Source: Phallusia mammillata | Lineage: Eukaryota > Chordata > Ascidiacea > Phlebobranchia > Ascidiidae | DNA: 64,000 nt | Assembly: GCA_003260075.1 (NCBI GenBank) | Contig: QLIY01000515.1 | Span: 49,996-113,995 of the forward strand | Reading direction: 5' to 3' | Shown: positions 41,513-53,175 of the stretch, in pieces | How positions within the stretch are numbered: the stretch's first letter is position 1 | Layout: every line of letters begins with the position of its first letter | The notes under the pieces: generated by a model | Database searches by the model: none | What the model was told of the DNA's origin: nothing | What the model saw: the letters and a program-made list of their open reading frames with translations, nothing else | Made by a program: the position numbers and the translations under genes

Positions 41513-43280
41513 TCATTGAAGTTGATGGTTGGATTCTGGTTCAACTACTACACTAAATACGGCGATTGAATCACACAGTCCACCGTTATTGCACCAAGCA
41601 CAAATCAACTTCCTAACTGAAAAAGAAATAAAATAAAGTTGATAGCACCCTGATGAAATAAACAATTGCTGCCAACATTAAGGTCAAAAACGCTAATAAA
41701 TTGCTTGACCACTGTAAAATTAATTAAACGTATTCATTTCGGGGCCAAATCAGTGAGTTTGTTTTCTTGCTTTCTAAGTTAACAATTTGTTAATTATTAG
41801 CAAAGTCATTTACTTTTTAATACCTTTATTTTTTACTCCTATGTGTTGAGCGTATTAACTTCATTTACATAAAAGGTAAAAAAGGTATTTATTTGGCTGT
41901 AACTATATGCCAGGTCAAGAACCACTGACATGTAAACTTTTCTTTGCCGTTCAAACATGATATGACATAAACAAAATCATAATTAAACGTGTAGAAAATT
42001 TACAACATTACAATATTTCCTCCAATAAATCAATCAAATTGCTTTCAAAGTTGATCCTATGACCTCAGGGTAACCCAAAGGCCTCATCGTCGACGGATGT
42101 AATTGATAAAATATTGGGCCATGTAATGTAAATTATATGTTTCCTAGTGAAAAGGTTGCTACTTGTGGTTATAAAAGTTCCAAGTTAGCGAATGTACGAG
42201 CATAAAGGATGTTGCAAGCACTGAATAATGTAACTGCTGTGCTACGAAGGCAATAGCATATGTTTAAATGGAGGCTGATTCGGTATATATTCTGGCGAAC
42301 TATGCTTTTTTTAGTCTGCATGAATTGGTCTGCATGAGTGTATTGTTTTTGTACAAAAAATCTGAAGCACATTACTAATTCAAACAGAATAGGATAGGTA
42401 TGGCGTTTGGTCTGTTTACAACACATCTTTAATACATTCAAGAAGTTTGTTTATCTAAAATACTTACTAGTAGTACTTATGTCACTGCATGTTACACCAC
42501 AGATGTTGATCTTTTCGCAAACGTTTTGCTGTAAAACACAAAATAAACGTTGTATATGCAACTATTATTTCGGATATCAACTGGTATTTGTCTAACCCAG
42601 GGGTCGCCAATTACCACTCAAAGAGCCATTCGGATCAGTTTCATACAGTAAAACAAACACTGGGCGCCTCAGAGCCGTTTCAAAATTTAAAATAAAAGCC
42701 ACTGCAAAAACGTCTTTTTTTGTCTCACGACATTCGACTTTTTGTTGTTATCTAGTTTCTCATCCCATATCTAGTAAACCAGTCTATAGTCAGAAGTGAA
42801 AGCAAGGGAATCTCTCCACGTAGCATTGAATGTCCGTTTGTTTTTATTCTTAAAACACGTGATTGTTACAGAAATATTAAAAAGGTGTTATTGCGTGCGG
42901 GCACACACTGCGAAAAAAAATTCATACATCGCAATAGATGTTAACATACACCAGTTTGTCTTTTTTATACTTCACGTTTCATAGTGTAGAATCGCCTTTG
43001 TAGTTATAATAAATCGTTCTAAACATTGGGTAACTTCAAAACCTGAGCAGCATTAGAAGGATCAAAAGCCGTATGTTGGCAAACCCTGATCCAACCATTT
43101 TTGAACGATTTTTTTTTTACAATCCAAAAGTTTGAAAAAATAAACATTTTTTATTTACTTAAAAGTGCAAAAGGCACAATTTAAAATAATGTAGTTACAA
43201 TGTTGGTAATCATTATAGTAACTTACCGCATGAATGCAAGCAACACAACTCACAAAAATCAATAAAATGAGCAATTTCAT
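41513..43280 (-). CDS. Small secreted six-cysteine peptide, copy 1 (intact)
   Basis: Exons on the - strand: 43280-43227 (signal peptide MKLLILLIFVSCVACIHA), 42528-42468, 41616-41513; introns are GT-AG, phases 0 and 1; 72 residues. The mature part has cysteines spaced C-x5-C-x3-C-x11-C-x2-C-x5-C: QNVCEKINICGVTC in exon 2, LICAWCNNGGLCDS in exon 3, then an acidic tail ending NHQLQ. Signal cleavage after IHA is likely, so the product should be secreted. A TATA-like TTTATAAG is 78 bases upstream, and a - strand AATAAA is at 41456-41451. A hAT-type MITE sits in intron 1. It is head-to-head with copy 2. I do not recognise the family; no function is assigned. Confidence 0.85.
42598..43088. mobile_element. 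hAT-type MITE in intron 1 of peptide copy 1
   Basis: Ends CAGGGGTCGCCAA and TTGGCAAACCCTG (11 of 13 inverted matches). The flanks GTCTAACC and ATCCAACC agree at 6 of 8 bases. The other peptide copies lack it. Confidence 0.7.
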
Positions 43281-45170
43281 TGTTTTGTCATCAAATGTCT
43301 GTCACAGCAAGAACAGTTTTCTAATTGCAAGTGCTGAACTTCGAACATTTAGACACACTTATAAACCGATTTCAAGAAAAAGGTTGAGGGAGAAAACACT
43401 TTCTATGACTAAGTGCCGTGGTTTTAAAATGCGGTTTTGAACCGTCAAAATAAGCAGCAGTTTTTAGTATTTCTGCAATATTATCTGGAGTATTTTGGTT
43501 CTCACCTCCAACTTAATACCTAAATGGGCCAAAATTCGTTTTTCTGAGTGTTTGGGATGAACGGCGTCTCAAATTTAACCGCAAACTGGAGCAAACTTTA
43601 AACATTTTGCAGGTTGGCATTTGAAAATAAGTGGTGTTCTGGCCCTAGGCGTCTTATGACATTTGCAAGCCCTTTCTTTGAACTCTAACACGTATGCAAA
43701 AACAAGCTGAATAAACGAAGTTCAATCACCCAACCTGCTTTTACACCGAATTAATGCAGTTTTCGTTCCCCCCCCCCCAGCCCTTTCTTTGAACTCTAAC
43801 ACGTATGCAAAAACAAGCTGAATAAATGAAGGTCAATCACCCAACCTGCTTTTACACCGAATTAATGCAGTTTTCGTTTACAGAAACCCCAAAACAAACG
43901 CATAAAAATATTTTAGTTTGCTCAAACGGTATGAAGACTTACCGCATGAGCTTAATCGAAACAACACAGAACCCTAAATAATGCGGCCCTTTATTTACAC
44001 AAGGTATACTTTAAAATGACCCTGCTTTGTTCAAACTTTCTAGATGTATTAATTAGCGATATTGTGCAAAATAAATCGATTTGGAAAGCGGAACGATTTC
44101 AATTTGCTTAAAACAGTGCCTTGAAAACCAAAAAAGATGTTGCTGTAGCGCGTTTAGTTGTAACACGACTTTTTGTAATATTCAGCAACATTTTTAAGGA
44201 TTTCTGTAGTATTTTCCTCTTTATTATTTTTTGTTGACTTTTTTTCAAAGTAAAATATTAGCAACCTAAGGTTCACACTTAGTAAAATACTTTAAAAAAT
44301 CAAATGAATGTGTTCGAAATAAACAAATTTGACCGGTTATATTGTTAAATGAACCACGTATTACGACGTAGGCGTTTAAACTGCCTTCAAGTCAGCCTTT
44401 TATAATGGGCGGTTTTGGGAAATTCTTTCATGCTTAGTCAGTTTTTAAAGCTTTTCCAAAGATTCGGTTTCGGCGAATATTTTGTTACGATTCGGCCGAA
44501 ACCGAATCTTTTACGAACAAAAACGTAAAGCGTAAAATGTGTCGCTTCCGGGTTATAGGGTACCACACAATCTTTCAATTTACACCCAAAATCGAGTCAA
44601 GTTTTTTAATTCGTAATGCATTATTGTGTTTCGGACAACAAAGTAACTCGTCAGCAGACTGGAGAACACGCCCGAGGCAATGCTAAATGAACAACAATGA
44701 TGACGGAGCACAAGTATTCTGAACTGTTTGCCTGGTTGAAAAACATATTTAAAATTCCTTCCGAAATCCCTCCCCGGTTGGAAACCACTGATCGATGTCT
44801 TGTAAACATGTAGACTTTAACGATTTACCGATTGGGTTTCATCGAAACTACGCGTACACAAAGCGGCCCCGTGAAAAACGGTTAAATTTGGACGTTCATC
44901 CCAAACACTTGGAAAAACAAATTTTGCTTTATTTAGGTACTAAGTTACAGCTGAGAACCAAAATTCTACAGATAGTATTGTAGAATTACCAAAAACTACT
45001 TGAATATTTTCACGGTTGCAGTATGAAATCAAGGCACTTAGCCATCGAAAGTTGTTTTCTCCTACAGCCTTTTTCTTGAAAAATGGTTACAAGTGTGTCT
45101 AAATGTTCGAATTTCGGCACTTGCATTTAGAAAACGGTTGTTGCTGAGACAGACATTTAAAGACAAAATA
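43281..45170. promoter_or_regulatory. Shared divergent upstream region of peptide copies 1 and 2
   Basis: The two genes are transcribed away from each other. The arms are inverted copies: GTTTGGGATGAACG near 43550 faces CGTTCATCCCAAACACTTGG near 44894. A C11 join at 43768-43778 duplicates about 90 bases. A hAT-like end (GGTTGGAAACCACTG) lies near 44780. Confidence 0.55.
43358..43365 (-). promoter_or_regulatory. TATA-like box of peptide copy 1
   Basis: On the - strand it reads TTTATAAG, 78 bases before the ATG, within a block (GGTTTATAAGTGTGTCTAAA) that recurs before copies 4 and 6. Confidence 0.55.
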
Positions 45171-47285
45171 ATGAAGTTGGTAATTTTATTGATTTTAGTG
45201 AGTTTTGTTGCTTGCATTCATGCGGTAAGTTACTATATTGATTACCAATATTGTAAATACATTATTGTAAATTGTACCGTTTGCACCTTAATTTTTTTCA
45301 AATATTTTTTTATTGTAAAAGTATAGAGCCAATAAATGATAAGCTGCAGACAGTGCACACCTTTGAATGGCCAATGCGGCCGATCTCTCGTCACCGGCTG
45401 CACTGATTAGACACTATAGGTCGAAACACTGTGCACTGTCGGCAGCTTGTCATTTTTTATCGATAATGAAAAACGATCAGAAATGGTAAGATAAATGCCG
45501 GTTAATATCCAAATAATAGTCGTACATACAACGTATTTTTTTGTGTTTTACAGCTAAACTTTTGCGAAAATAACAACATCTGTGGTGTAACATGCAGTGA
45601 CATAAGTCATACTGGTAAGTATTCTAGACAAAGAAACTCCCTTAATGTATTAAAGATGTTTTGAAACGGTCGAACAATAACACTTTAACTGTGTAGGGTT
45701 AAAAACAGCAACAAAAGTAATACACTTGTTTTTGTATCACCCCAAGTTGAAAATACGATTTTAATTAATAATGTAAACGCATCAAGTCAACAACAGACAG
45801 TGCATACTGCTTCGACCTATGAAGTCTTATCAGTGCAGATGGTTACAAAACATAGCCCGTATTGGCTAGTTTATCCATCTAATCTAATGGCACTCCTGTT
45901 TGTTGGGAGTTACAGGCAGAAAGTCATGACTCCCCCCCCCCCCAGATGGTTACAAAACATAGCCCGTATTGGCTAGTTTATCCATCTAATAGCAATCCTG
46001 TTTGTTGGGAGTTACAGGCAGAAAGTCATGACTTACCAATTCTGTTTGAATTAGAATTGTGCTTCAGAATGAAAACTGATCAAAGCAGAATATTGTAAAC
46101 AGGCATTTTTAATTTGAAATTGGCCTTGGGCTATTATTCTGACCAGCAATGATGAGTCATGTGTATGCATAAATAAATCAACAGGCTTTAATGTGATGAG
46201 TCATAGTACACCAGTTCAATTTTGACGATTTTTGACCTATGCTATAAATTTTGATTTTGAAATTTTGAAATTTTGGTCAAAAAATAATCGCCCTAGTGAT
46301 AATGTATTTCCAACCACACTGGGATTCGAACCCGCGAAACGAGCCTATCAATCAAATCAATCACAAATTTGTACCGGGATCGGTCCTAAAGCATTCATGC
46401 AGACCAGCGATCATGGCATACTCATGTAAAAATCACAGTACGCCACGCTTATTAAACACGTCATAACAAATTAGCATTTAGTGTTTGGTACAGGATCTAT
46501 CCCGCAAGTAGTGGGCAGTGATCGTCATAACAAATTAGCTGACATTAAACAAATGTCATTGCCTTTATCGGTGTCAGTTACGCACGTTCATTGCTTGCCA
46601 GTTCCTTTATGATCATGCATTTGCAAACTTGGAACTTTTGTAATCACAATTTGCAACCTTTTGAAGTAGGAAACAAATAACTTACATTACATGCCTATTT
46701 TTATCAATTCCGCTGGCGCTGGGGCCTTTGGGTGACCTTTAGGTCACAGGAACAACTGTGTAAGCACTTTGATTGATTTATTGGCGGAAATATTGTAATG
46801 TTGTCAATTCCCGACACGTACACTTATGATTTTGTTTATGTCATATCGTGTTTGGATGGTAAAGAAAGGTTCATATGTCGTTGGTTCTCAACCTATCATG
46901 GTTACAGCCAAAGATATAACTTTTTTACCGTTTATGTAATTGAAGTTAATACGCTTAACACATACCAATGAAATAAAGGTATTTAAAGGCAAATGACTTT
47001 GCTAAGAATTAAAAATTGTTAACTTAAAAAGCAGGAAAACAATCCACTGATTTGGCCCCAAAAGAAAACAAGTTTAGTTAATTTAATTTGACAGTGATCA
47101 AGCATTTTTATCGGCGTTATTAAACCTTTATTTTGGAAGCAATCGTTCATTGCATCGGGGTACTATAAATTTGTATTTCTTTTTCAGCTTTTAAGTTGCT
47201 ATGTACTTGCTGCAATACCGGAGGATTGTGTTCACCGCCTGTATTTTTTGGTGGATGGGGATCCGAAGGATCCGGTTCCAATTAA
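45171..47285 (+). CDS. Small secreted cysteine-rich peptide, copy 2 (intact, seven cysteines)
   Basis: Exons 45171-45224 (signal peptide MKLVILLILVSFVACIHA), 45554-45614 and 47188-47285; phases 0 and 1; 70 residues. The mature part reads LNFCENNNICGVTC in exon 2 and KLLCTCCNTGGLCS in exon 3, with a glycine/serine-rich end (GGWGSEGSGSN). It has the family spacing plus a seventh cysteine, because the family's C-x-W-C position is C-T-C-C here. An unpaired cysteine would allow dimerisation (inference). AATAAA is at 47500-47505, after an 18-bp tandem repeat in the 3' UTR. Intron 2 (1.57 kb) holds MITE copies and a C12 junction at 45932. Confidence 0.83.
45341..45448. mobile_element. MITE copy in intron 1 of peptide copy 2
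   Basis: AAGCTGCAGACAGTGCACAC ... GTGCACTGTCGGCAGCTT, about 108 bases. Confidence 0.7.
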
Positions 47286-47362
47286 CAGTTTCTAAAATGA
47301 AAGAAAAATTGATTCGTTTTACAAAGTTATACGGAAGCCTTGGTCATTTATTTGAACAAACC

Positions 47363-47471
47363 TCATTTGTTCATACTTTTTCATTTGTTCATACTTTATC
47401 ATTTGTACATACTTTTTCATTTGTACTTACTTTTTCATTTGTTCATACTTTTTCATTTGTTCATACTTTTT
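47363..47471 (+). repeat. 18-bp tandem repeat in the 3' UTR of peptide copy 2
   Basis: Six near-identical units of TCATTTGTTCATACTTTT lie between the stop codon and the AATAAA. Copies 4 and 6 have a single unit at the same place, so the expansion is specific to copy 2. Confidence 0.85.
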
Positions 47472-47589
47472 CTTGTTGTTGGCAAAAAAAGGTGTTTCTA
47501 ATAAAGTCATGATTTTTATTTGCATTGACGTCACAGTTCCATTTTTGAACGTTTAAGTAAACAGCAAGGAGACCCCCAAAAAAACTCAT

Positions 47590-47900
47590 AGGGTTATCGA
47601 GTCAAGGTTAAGTGTCCTGTTATTTGAATGGTGGTTGAAATCCGTTTTCTGAGTGTGTTCTGCCGTAGGATCGCAACCGATCGCACAAACCTGGCGGGGT
47701 ATGTCCGGTTGCATAAGACGGTGGTTGAACCCGAGGGTTCTGCTGCCCAAATTAAACCCCCTAAAAACGAAAACACCAGCGCGGTCCCTCGGAACATTTT
47801 CTGTGATCCCGGGACCCGGGTGTCCCGAAGACAATTCTTTACGACGATGAAAATGTTGCTGTCGAGCATCTCCTCCTCTGCGTTTCTGCTATTGCAAAAT
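47590..47900. repeat. GC-rich block duplicated downstream of peptide copies 2 and 6
   Basis: Close copy at 63240-63510, e.g. TTCTGCCGTAGGATCGCAAC in both. Both copies have open frames, but no frame stays open through both, and most differences are CpG transitions. Confidence 0.7.
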
Positions 47901-49062
47901 ACTGTAGAGATTAAAAACGAAAAAATAACAATAAAAAAACAGACAGGTTGATGGTAGACCCATTGTAATAACATTGCAACAAAAATATAAATTAAAATTA
48001 TATCTGTTAAGTACCCGTTTTTTGTCTTTGTAATAAGGGGCCAAGGACAAAAAAAATTCTTTTTTTTTCAATAAAGAAAAAAGTTTACAATCAATAAAGT
48101 CTATTCAGTTTTTACAGTCTACTAATTTCATGCTACTGATAGGTTATACCAAGTCTTTTATTGAGTGTGCATAGTGACTTACATATCATACACTTTAAAA
48201 AGTTAAACGCAGCATACGGAAGGGATATTTGATGTGTTATAACGTTATAAAACACAAAATAAAAAGAAAACTTGTTGCGTAAAACTCTAGAAATACATCT
48301 TGATTTAGTGGCATGAACGAGGTTTAACGTGAATTGGAAAATGATTCAGCATAAAATCTTCATGTTAATGAATGATAAACTGCAGACAGTGCACACTGTT
48401 TTGGCCTATAAAATCGCATCAGTGCACCTGGTGACAAGAGATAGGCCGTATTAGCTAGTTTCGCCATCTAAAGTCGCACCAGTTTTTGGGAAATACCACG
48501 CTACAAATTCATGCCAAACCTATTCTGTTCGATGCCACTAGTGGTCGTAAACCACACATTGCTACAATAGCCAATACGGCTTATCTCTTGTTACCAACTG
48601 CAATGTTGAGACATTTTAGGTAGGCCTACCATCAACCTCTTTTTGGAGGACATGTTTTCTTTTTAACACAAAGCAAGTTGTCCCCCAAGGACAATCAAAA
48701 CCCCAAATGTGTCCCAAGGACAATCAACCTCCTTTTTGAATTTTCTGTATTCACTAAATACTTAAATAACAATTGCGTCTTTAAAACCGGCCAAAGAGTG
48801 CGAATTGTGGTGATTGTTAATTGAAATTCACAATTTATAGTAAGTTAAACTTCATGCAAATTGGACTCTAATAATTGACTGCGTGAAAATGTTCAAATAT
48901 CTTGTGCCTTCATTTTCTTTTGACACAAAAGTAAGTGTTAATATTCTTTCTCGGAAATGTGTCTCCCTTTTTAGTGATGAAAATATAGTAGGCCTATTTT
49001 TGGGGTCAAAGCAGTGTGCACTGTCTGCAGTGATTTAAGAGGTTCTGATCTTTTGAAAGCCA

Positions 49063-50545
49063 AAGTGTTACCGCCTTGTTGAAGCCAAATACCATTTCAA
49101 CAACTAAGAACCGGACCATTTGACCAATAATGTCATTCAGTGGCTCAGATATATTTCTGTATATTCAAATAAAACTCAGTGTATTCAAAAGAATTGCTTC
49201 CTGTGCTATTTGTTGCCCTTAAACAATGGCATTCTTAACCTGCAGACATTGCACACTGCTTCGACCTATAAAGTCTTATCAGTCATCGCATTATATTGTT
49301 AAATGGAGATCGTACGACATTTATGCATGCACAGTTTCGAGAAATTCTTTTAGGCTTAGTCATGGTATGTAAAGCTTGAGAAACAATGAAACGCCTGCGG
49401 CCAAATTACCACCTACACAGAAACTCGCACAAAATACCGATTTCGAAATAACAAATCGAAATTTCCAAAAACCTAATTTAGCAGTCGGAAACATGTTTTG
49501 ATTGATTATGTTGGGCAAATGGTAAAGTACATGGCTTGATTTGACCTTATATGGTTTTGACCTCACTGCTTTTACGCAATTTAAAAACTCTTTGCATTCA
49601 GAACTGATTTGTTATAAGGGTTGTTTTATGTCACTCTTTTTCTATCTCTTAATGATATGTCTAGAATATTCGAACAAAGCAGTGGCAGTTTATAATATAC
49701 TTTAGTTAATAAATTTAGGTTAATCCGTTTTCAATATGATGTAGGGTCGTTTTATTTAGGTTTCGGTGTTGTTTCGATTACGCTCCCCCCCCCCAGCCAA
49801 AGTGTTACCGCCTTGTTGAAGCCAAATACCATTTCAACAACTGAGAACCGGACCATTTGAGCAATAATGTCATTCAGTGGTTCAGAGATATTTCTGTATA
49901 TTCAAATAAAACTCAGTGTATTCAAATGAATTGCTTCCTGTGCCATTTGTTGCCCTTAAACAATGGCATTCTTAACCTGCAGACATTGCACACTGCTTCG
50001 ACCTATAAAGTTTTATCAGTGCAGCTCGAGACGAGAGATAGGCCATACATTTCATTATTGGTCGCATTATATTGGTAAATGGAGATCGTACGGCATATAT
50101 GCATGCGCAGTTTCGAGAAATTCTTTTAGGCTTAGTCATAGTATCTACGCTTGAGGAACAATGCAACGCCTGCGGCTAAATTATTACCTACACAGAAACT
50201 CGCACAAAATACCGAAATAAAAAATCGAAATTTCCAAAAACCTAATTAAGCACTCGGAAACATATTTTGGTGGATTATGTTGGGCAAATGCTAAAGTACA
50301 TGGCTTGAATTGTTCCCTTCGGTTTTAAATTCAGTGTTTATACGCATTTTAAAAACTCTTTGCATTCCGAACTGATTTGTTGGATAGATTGTTTTATATC
50401 ACCCTTTTTCTATTTCTTATTGATATATCTAGAATATTCGAACAAAGTTTATAATATACTTTAGTTAATAAATTTATGTTAATCCGTTTTCAAGATGATG
50501 TAGGGTCGTTTTATTTAGGTTTCGGTGTTGTTGCGATTATACTCA
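49063..50545. repeat. About 720-bp segment present twice, both ending in C10
   Basis: AGCCAAAGTGTTACCGCCTT starts at about 49060 and again at 49795. Each copy ends at TTTCGGTGTTGTT(T/G)CGATTA followed by C10 (49785 and 50546). No gene is seen from 47.9 to 50.5 kb apart from MITE fragments near 48378, 49240 and 49975. Confidence 0.75.
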
Positions 50546-50560
50546 CCCCCCCCCCTGAGT

Positions 50561-51318
50561 TTTGTTGCTTGCATTCATGCGGTAAGTTATAAAAATAATA
50601 ACGAAAAATATATAATTTGTATATTGTACAAACTTTTGCACCTGAAACTTTAACAACTGGGTTTTATTTTTTCTGTTGTTTGCTTAGTAAAAAAAATAAC
50701 TATCACAAATGGTTAGGCAAAGGCCGGTTAAAATCCAAATAATGGTTGTAAGCTTATATACAACGTAAGTTTTATCTTTTACAGCAAGGCTATTGCGGGA
50801 ATTTCTGTGGTGCGACTTGCGGCGACATGAATACTACTTGTAAGTAGACAAACAAGGTGCCTGAAGGAATTAGTAATTTAAATTTTGGTCCCGTTCAAAT
50901 TTGTGTATGAACACGGCAAAAGCATAATCTGGAATTAGCCCCGGAGCATTTTGTTGACCAACATTGGTGACTCATTAAAATAAGTTAAAAGCGCTGACGC
51001 CATATGATAGGTTTAGCAAAGTTTGATCTTAGAAAATATAGTTATGCACAATTCTTTGATAATTTTTTCCACTTGGTGTTTGTGTGAGATTATACGTAAT
51101 ATGATTCACAAGTTTTACTAAGTAAAACAAATTATAATAGGCCAGGTATTTTTGACATTCTCCTTATTTTAACAGCAATTGTTTTATCAAGGTACTATAA
51201 ACATTTTTTTTTTTCAGTTCGTCGGTTGGTTTGTGCTTGGTGCAATTACGGAGGACTATGCGATTCAATGACTGCGTTTACTGAGGGGCCAGAATCCAAC
51301 CCACAGCTAGAAAAATAA
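50561..51318 (+). CDS. Small secreted six-cysteine peptide, copy 3 (5' end missing at a poly-C junction)
   Basis: Exon 1 survives only as its last codons (SFVACIHA, to 50582) directly after a C10 run at 50546-50555; the ATG is absent. Exon 2 is 50785-50839 (QGYCGNFCGATCGDMNTT) and exon 3 is 51218-51318 (RRLVCAWCNYGGLCDS, acidic tail ending PQLEK, TAA). Splice sites and phases match the other copies. Cysteine spacing is C-x3-C-x3-C-x11-C-x2-C-x5-C. The truncation coincides with an assembly-like junction, so the real gene is probably complete. AATAAA is at 51501-51506. Confidence 0.75.
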
Positions 51319-53175
51319 ATAAAAATTTAAACGTTTTACCAAGTCATACCAAAGCTTTGGTCAACATTGTTTCTTGTATATACCTACACTTGCTGTTGCC
51401 CATAAAGGGTACTTGTTAATAAGCAATTAAGGCGTATGAGTTGGACATTTCACCAAGAAAAAACAAGGGTTTTCACTGAAATTTGAATTTGCAACAGTTG
51501 AATAAAGTCTTAGATACACGAGACACGGACTTGAAGAGTATCTTAAAATTATGCAGCGACAGTTCGATAAAGTACACTATATTTGCTTTTTTGAAAAATA
51601 CCGATTCCAAAAAAGTGAAAATCGACAGAAATAGATTTTTATACTTCCATAACCACGCAAACACCACAAATATTCGAAAAAGGATAATTTCCCAAAACTA
51701 ATTCCTAGTTTAGCATTCGGAAACATAATTTGATGAGTTTGGTTGCGAAATTGGTAAAACACAGCGCTTACACTGGTCTTTTTTGGTTTCAAAGGCCCTC
51801 TTTGACGCAGTTTGAAATCTCTTCGCATTCGGAACCGATTTATTACCGCTTTTCTGCAAATATCGCAAATTAATACATGTAGAATATTCGAACAAATCAG
51901 TGGCATAAATCATATACTTTGGGTAAATGAATTTATGTTTAGCAGATTTAGAGTCGATGTAATCAACGGGGCCGGTTTATTTAGATTTCTGTGTTGTTAC
52001 AACCCAAACGGAAGTCGTTAAAATCTATATGTATACAAGACATTAATCAGTGGTTACCAACCGGAATGGAATTTCCGAAGGAATTTTAAATCCTGAGGAA
52101 AGAAATTTGTCGTGAGCAGTTCCCGCCTTTTTTTTGCTTTTCAAGTCGAGATGTACCCAAGCAGCTAATTTTTGGTTCGATCTAATGTTTCGACAGTTTA
52201 GCCGAATAAATTCGACCGAATCATTTATTACGTTGAAGTCGTAAGCTACATTTGTGATATGAAAACACAAGTTTTTTCAAACATGCAGGCCAACAGTTCA
52301 GAATACTTTTTTTGTCATCACTGTAATTGTGTGGGGTTTAACATTGCCTCAGGCATGATTGCCTGTCTGCCAATGAATTACTGATTTGTTGTCTGGAGTG
52401 CGAAAAACAATAATACATCACAGAATTATAAAAGTTTACACGATTTGAGTTATGGTGTAGTTTGAAAGATTGTGTGGTACTCTATAAGGCGGAAAATACA
52501 CTTTTTACTCTTTACACTTTTTTTCGTAAAAGATTCTATTCCGGCTGAATAGGAGGAAATTATTCGGCCGAAACCGATTTGGAATAATAGCCGATTCGGC
52601 CGAATAAATTCAGCAAACCGAATATTGCTTGTCAAACCTTTGAAGCAAACTGAAAATATTATTTTTATGCGTTTGTTTTGGGATTTCTCTAAAAGGAGGC
52701 TGCAGAAAATAAGGTTGTTTACATATAGTTTTTTTCAGCTTATGTTTTTGCATACTTTTTAGAGTTAAAAGAAAGGACATTTTTAAGACCAGAAGACCAG
52801 TCATTCTCAAATGCCAATCGGCAAAATTTTCAAGTTTATTTTAAAGAAAACTGTACAGTTTGCTCCAATTTGCAGTTAAATTTGAGAGGGCGTTCATTCC
52901 AAACACTTGGAAAAACGAATTGTGGTCAATTTAGGTGTTAAGTTGGGGCTGAGAAGCAAAATACTTCCGATGATATTGCAGAATTACGACTACTTGCATT
53001 TATTTCGGTTTAAAAGTGGCAGTATGAAACCAAGGCTTAGTCATCGAAAGACGTTTTCTCCTTGAGTCTTTTGTGTTGAAAACGGTTTATAAGTGTGTCT
53101 AAGTGTTCGCATGTCGGCACTTGCATTCATAAAACTGTTTTTAGTGTGTGTGACAGACAATTTAAAGACAATAGC
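51319..53175. other. Intergenic, upstream of peptide copy 4
   Basis: Contains a hAT-like end at 52047 (CAGTGGTTACCAACC) and, near 52890-53175, the conserved promoter block of the family (TTCATTCCAAACACTTGG...). Small ORFs here have no support. Confidence 0.5.
53086..53093 (+). promoter_or_regulatory. TATA-like box of peptide copy 4
   Basis: TTTATAAG about 90 bases before the ATG, in the shared proximal promoter block. In copy 2 the same place reads TTACAAG (45087 onward), a point change in the TATA core. Confidence 0.5.

Noticed and set aside
47594-47974. Overlapping ORFs on both strands of the GC-rich block
   Set aside because: The second copy at 63240-63510 breaks each frame, and four of the apparently synonymous changes are CpG transitions, which explains them without coding constraint.
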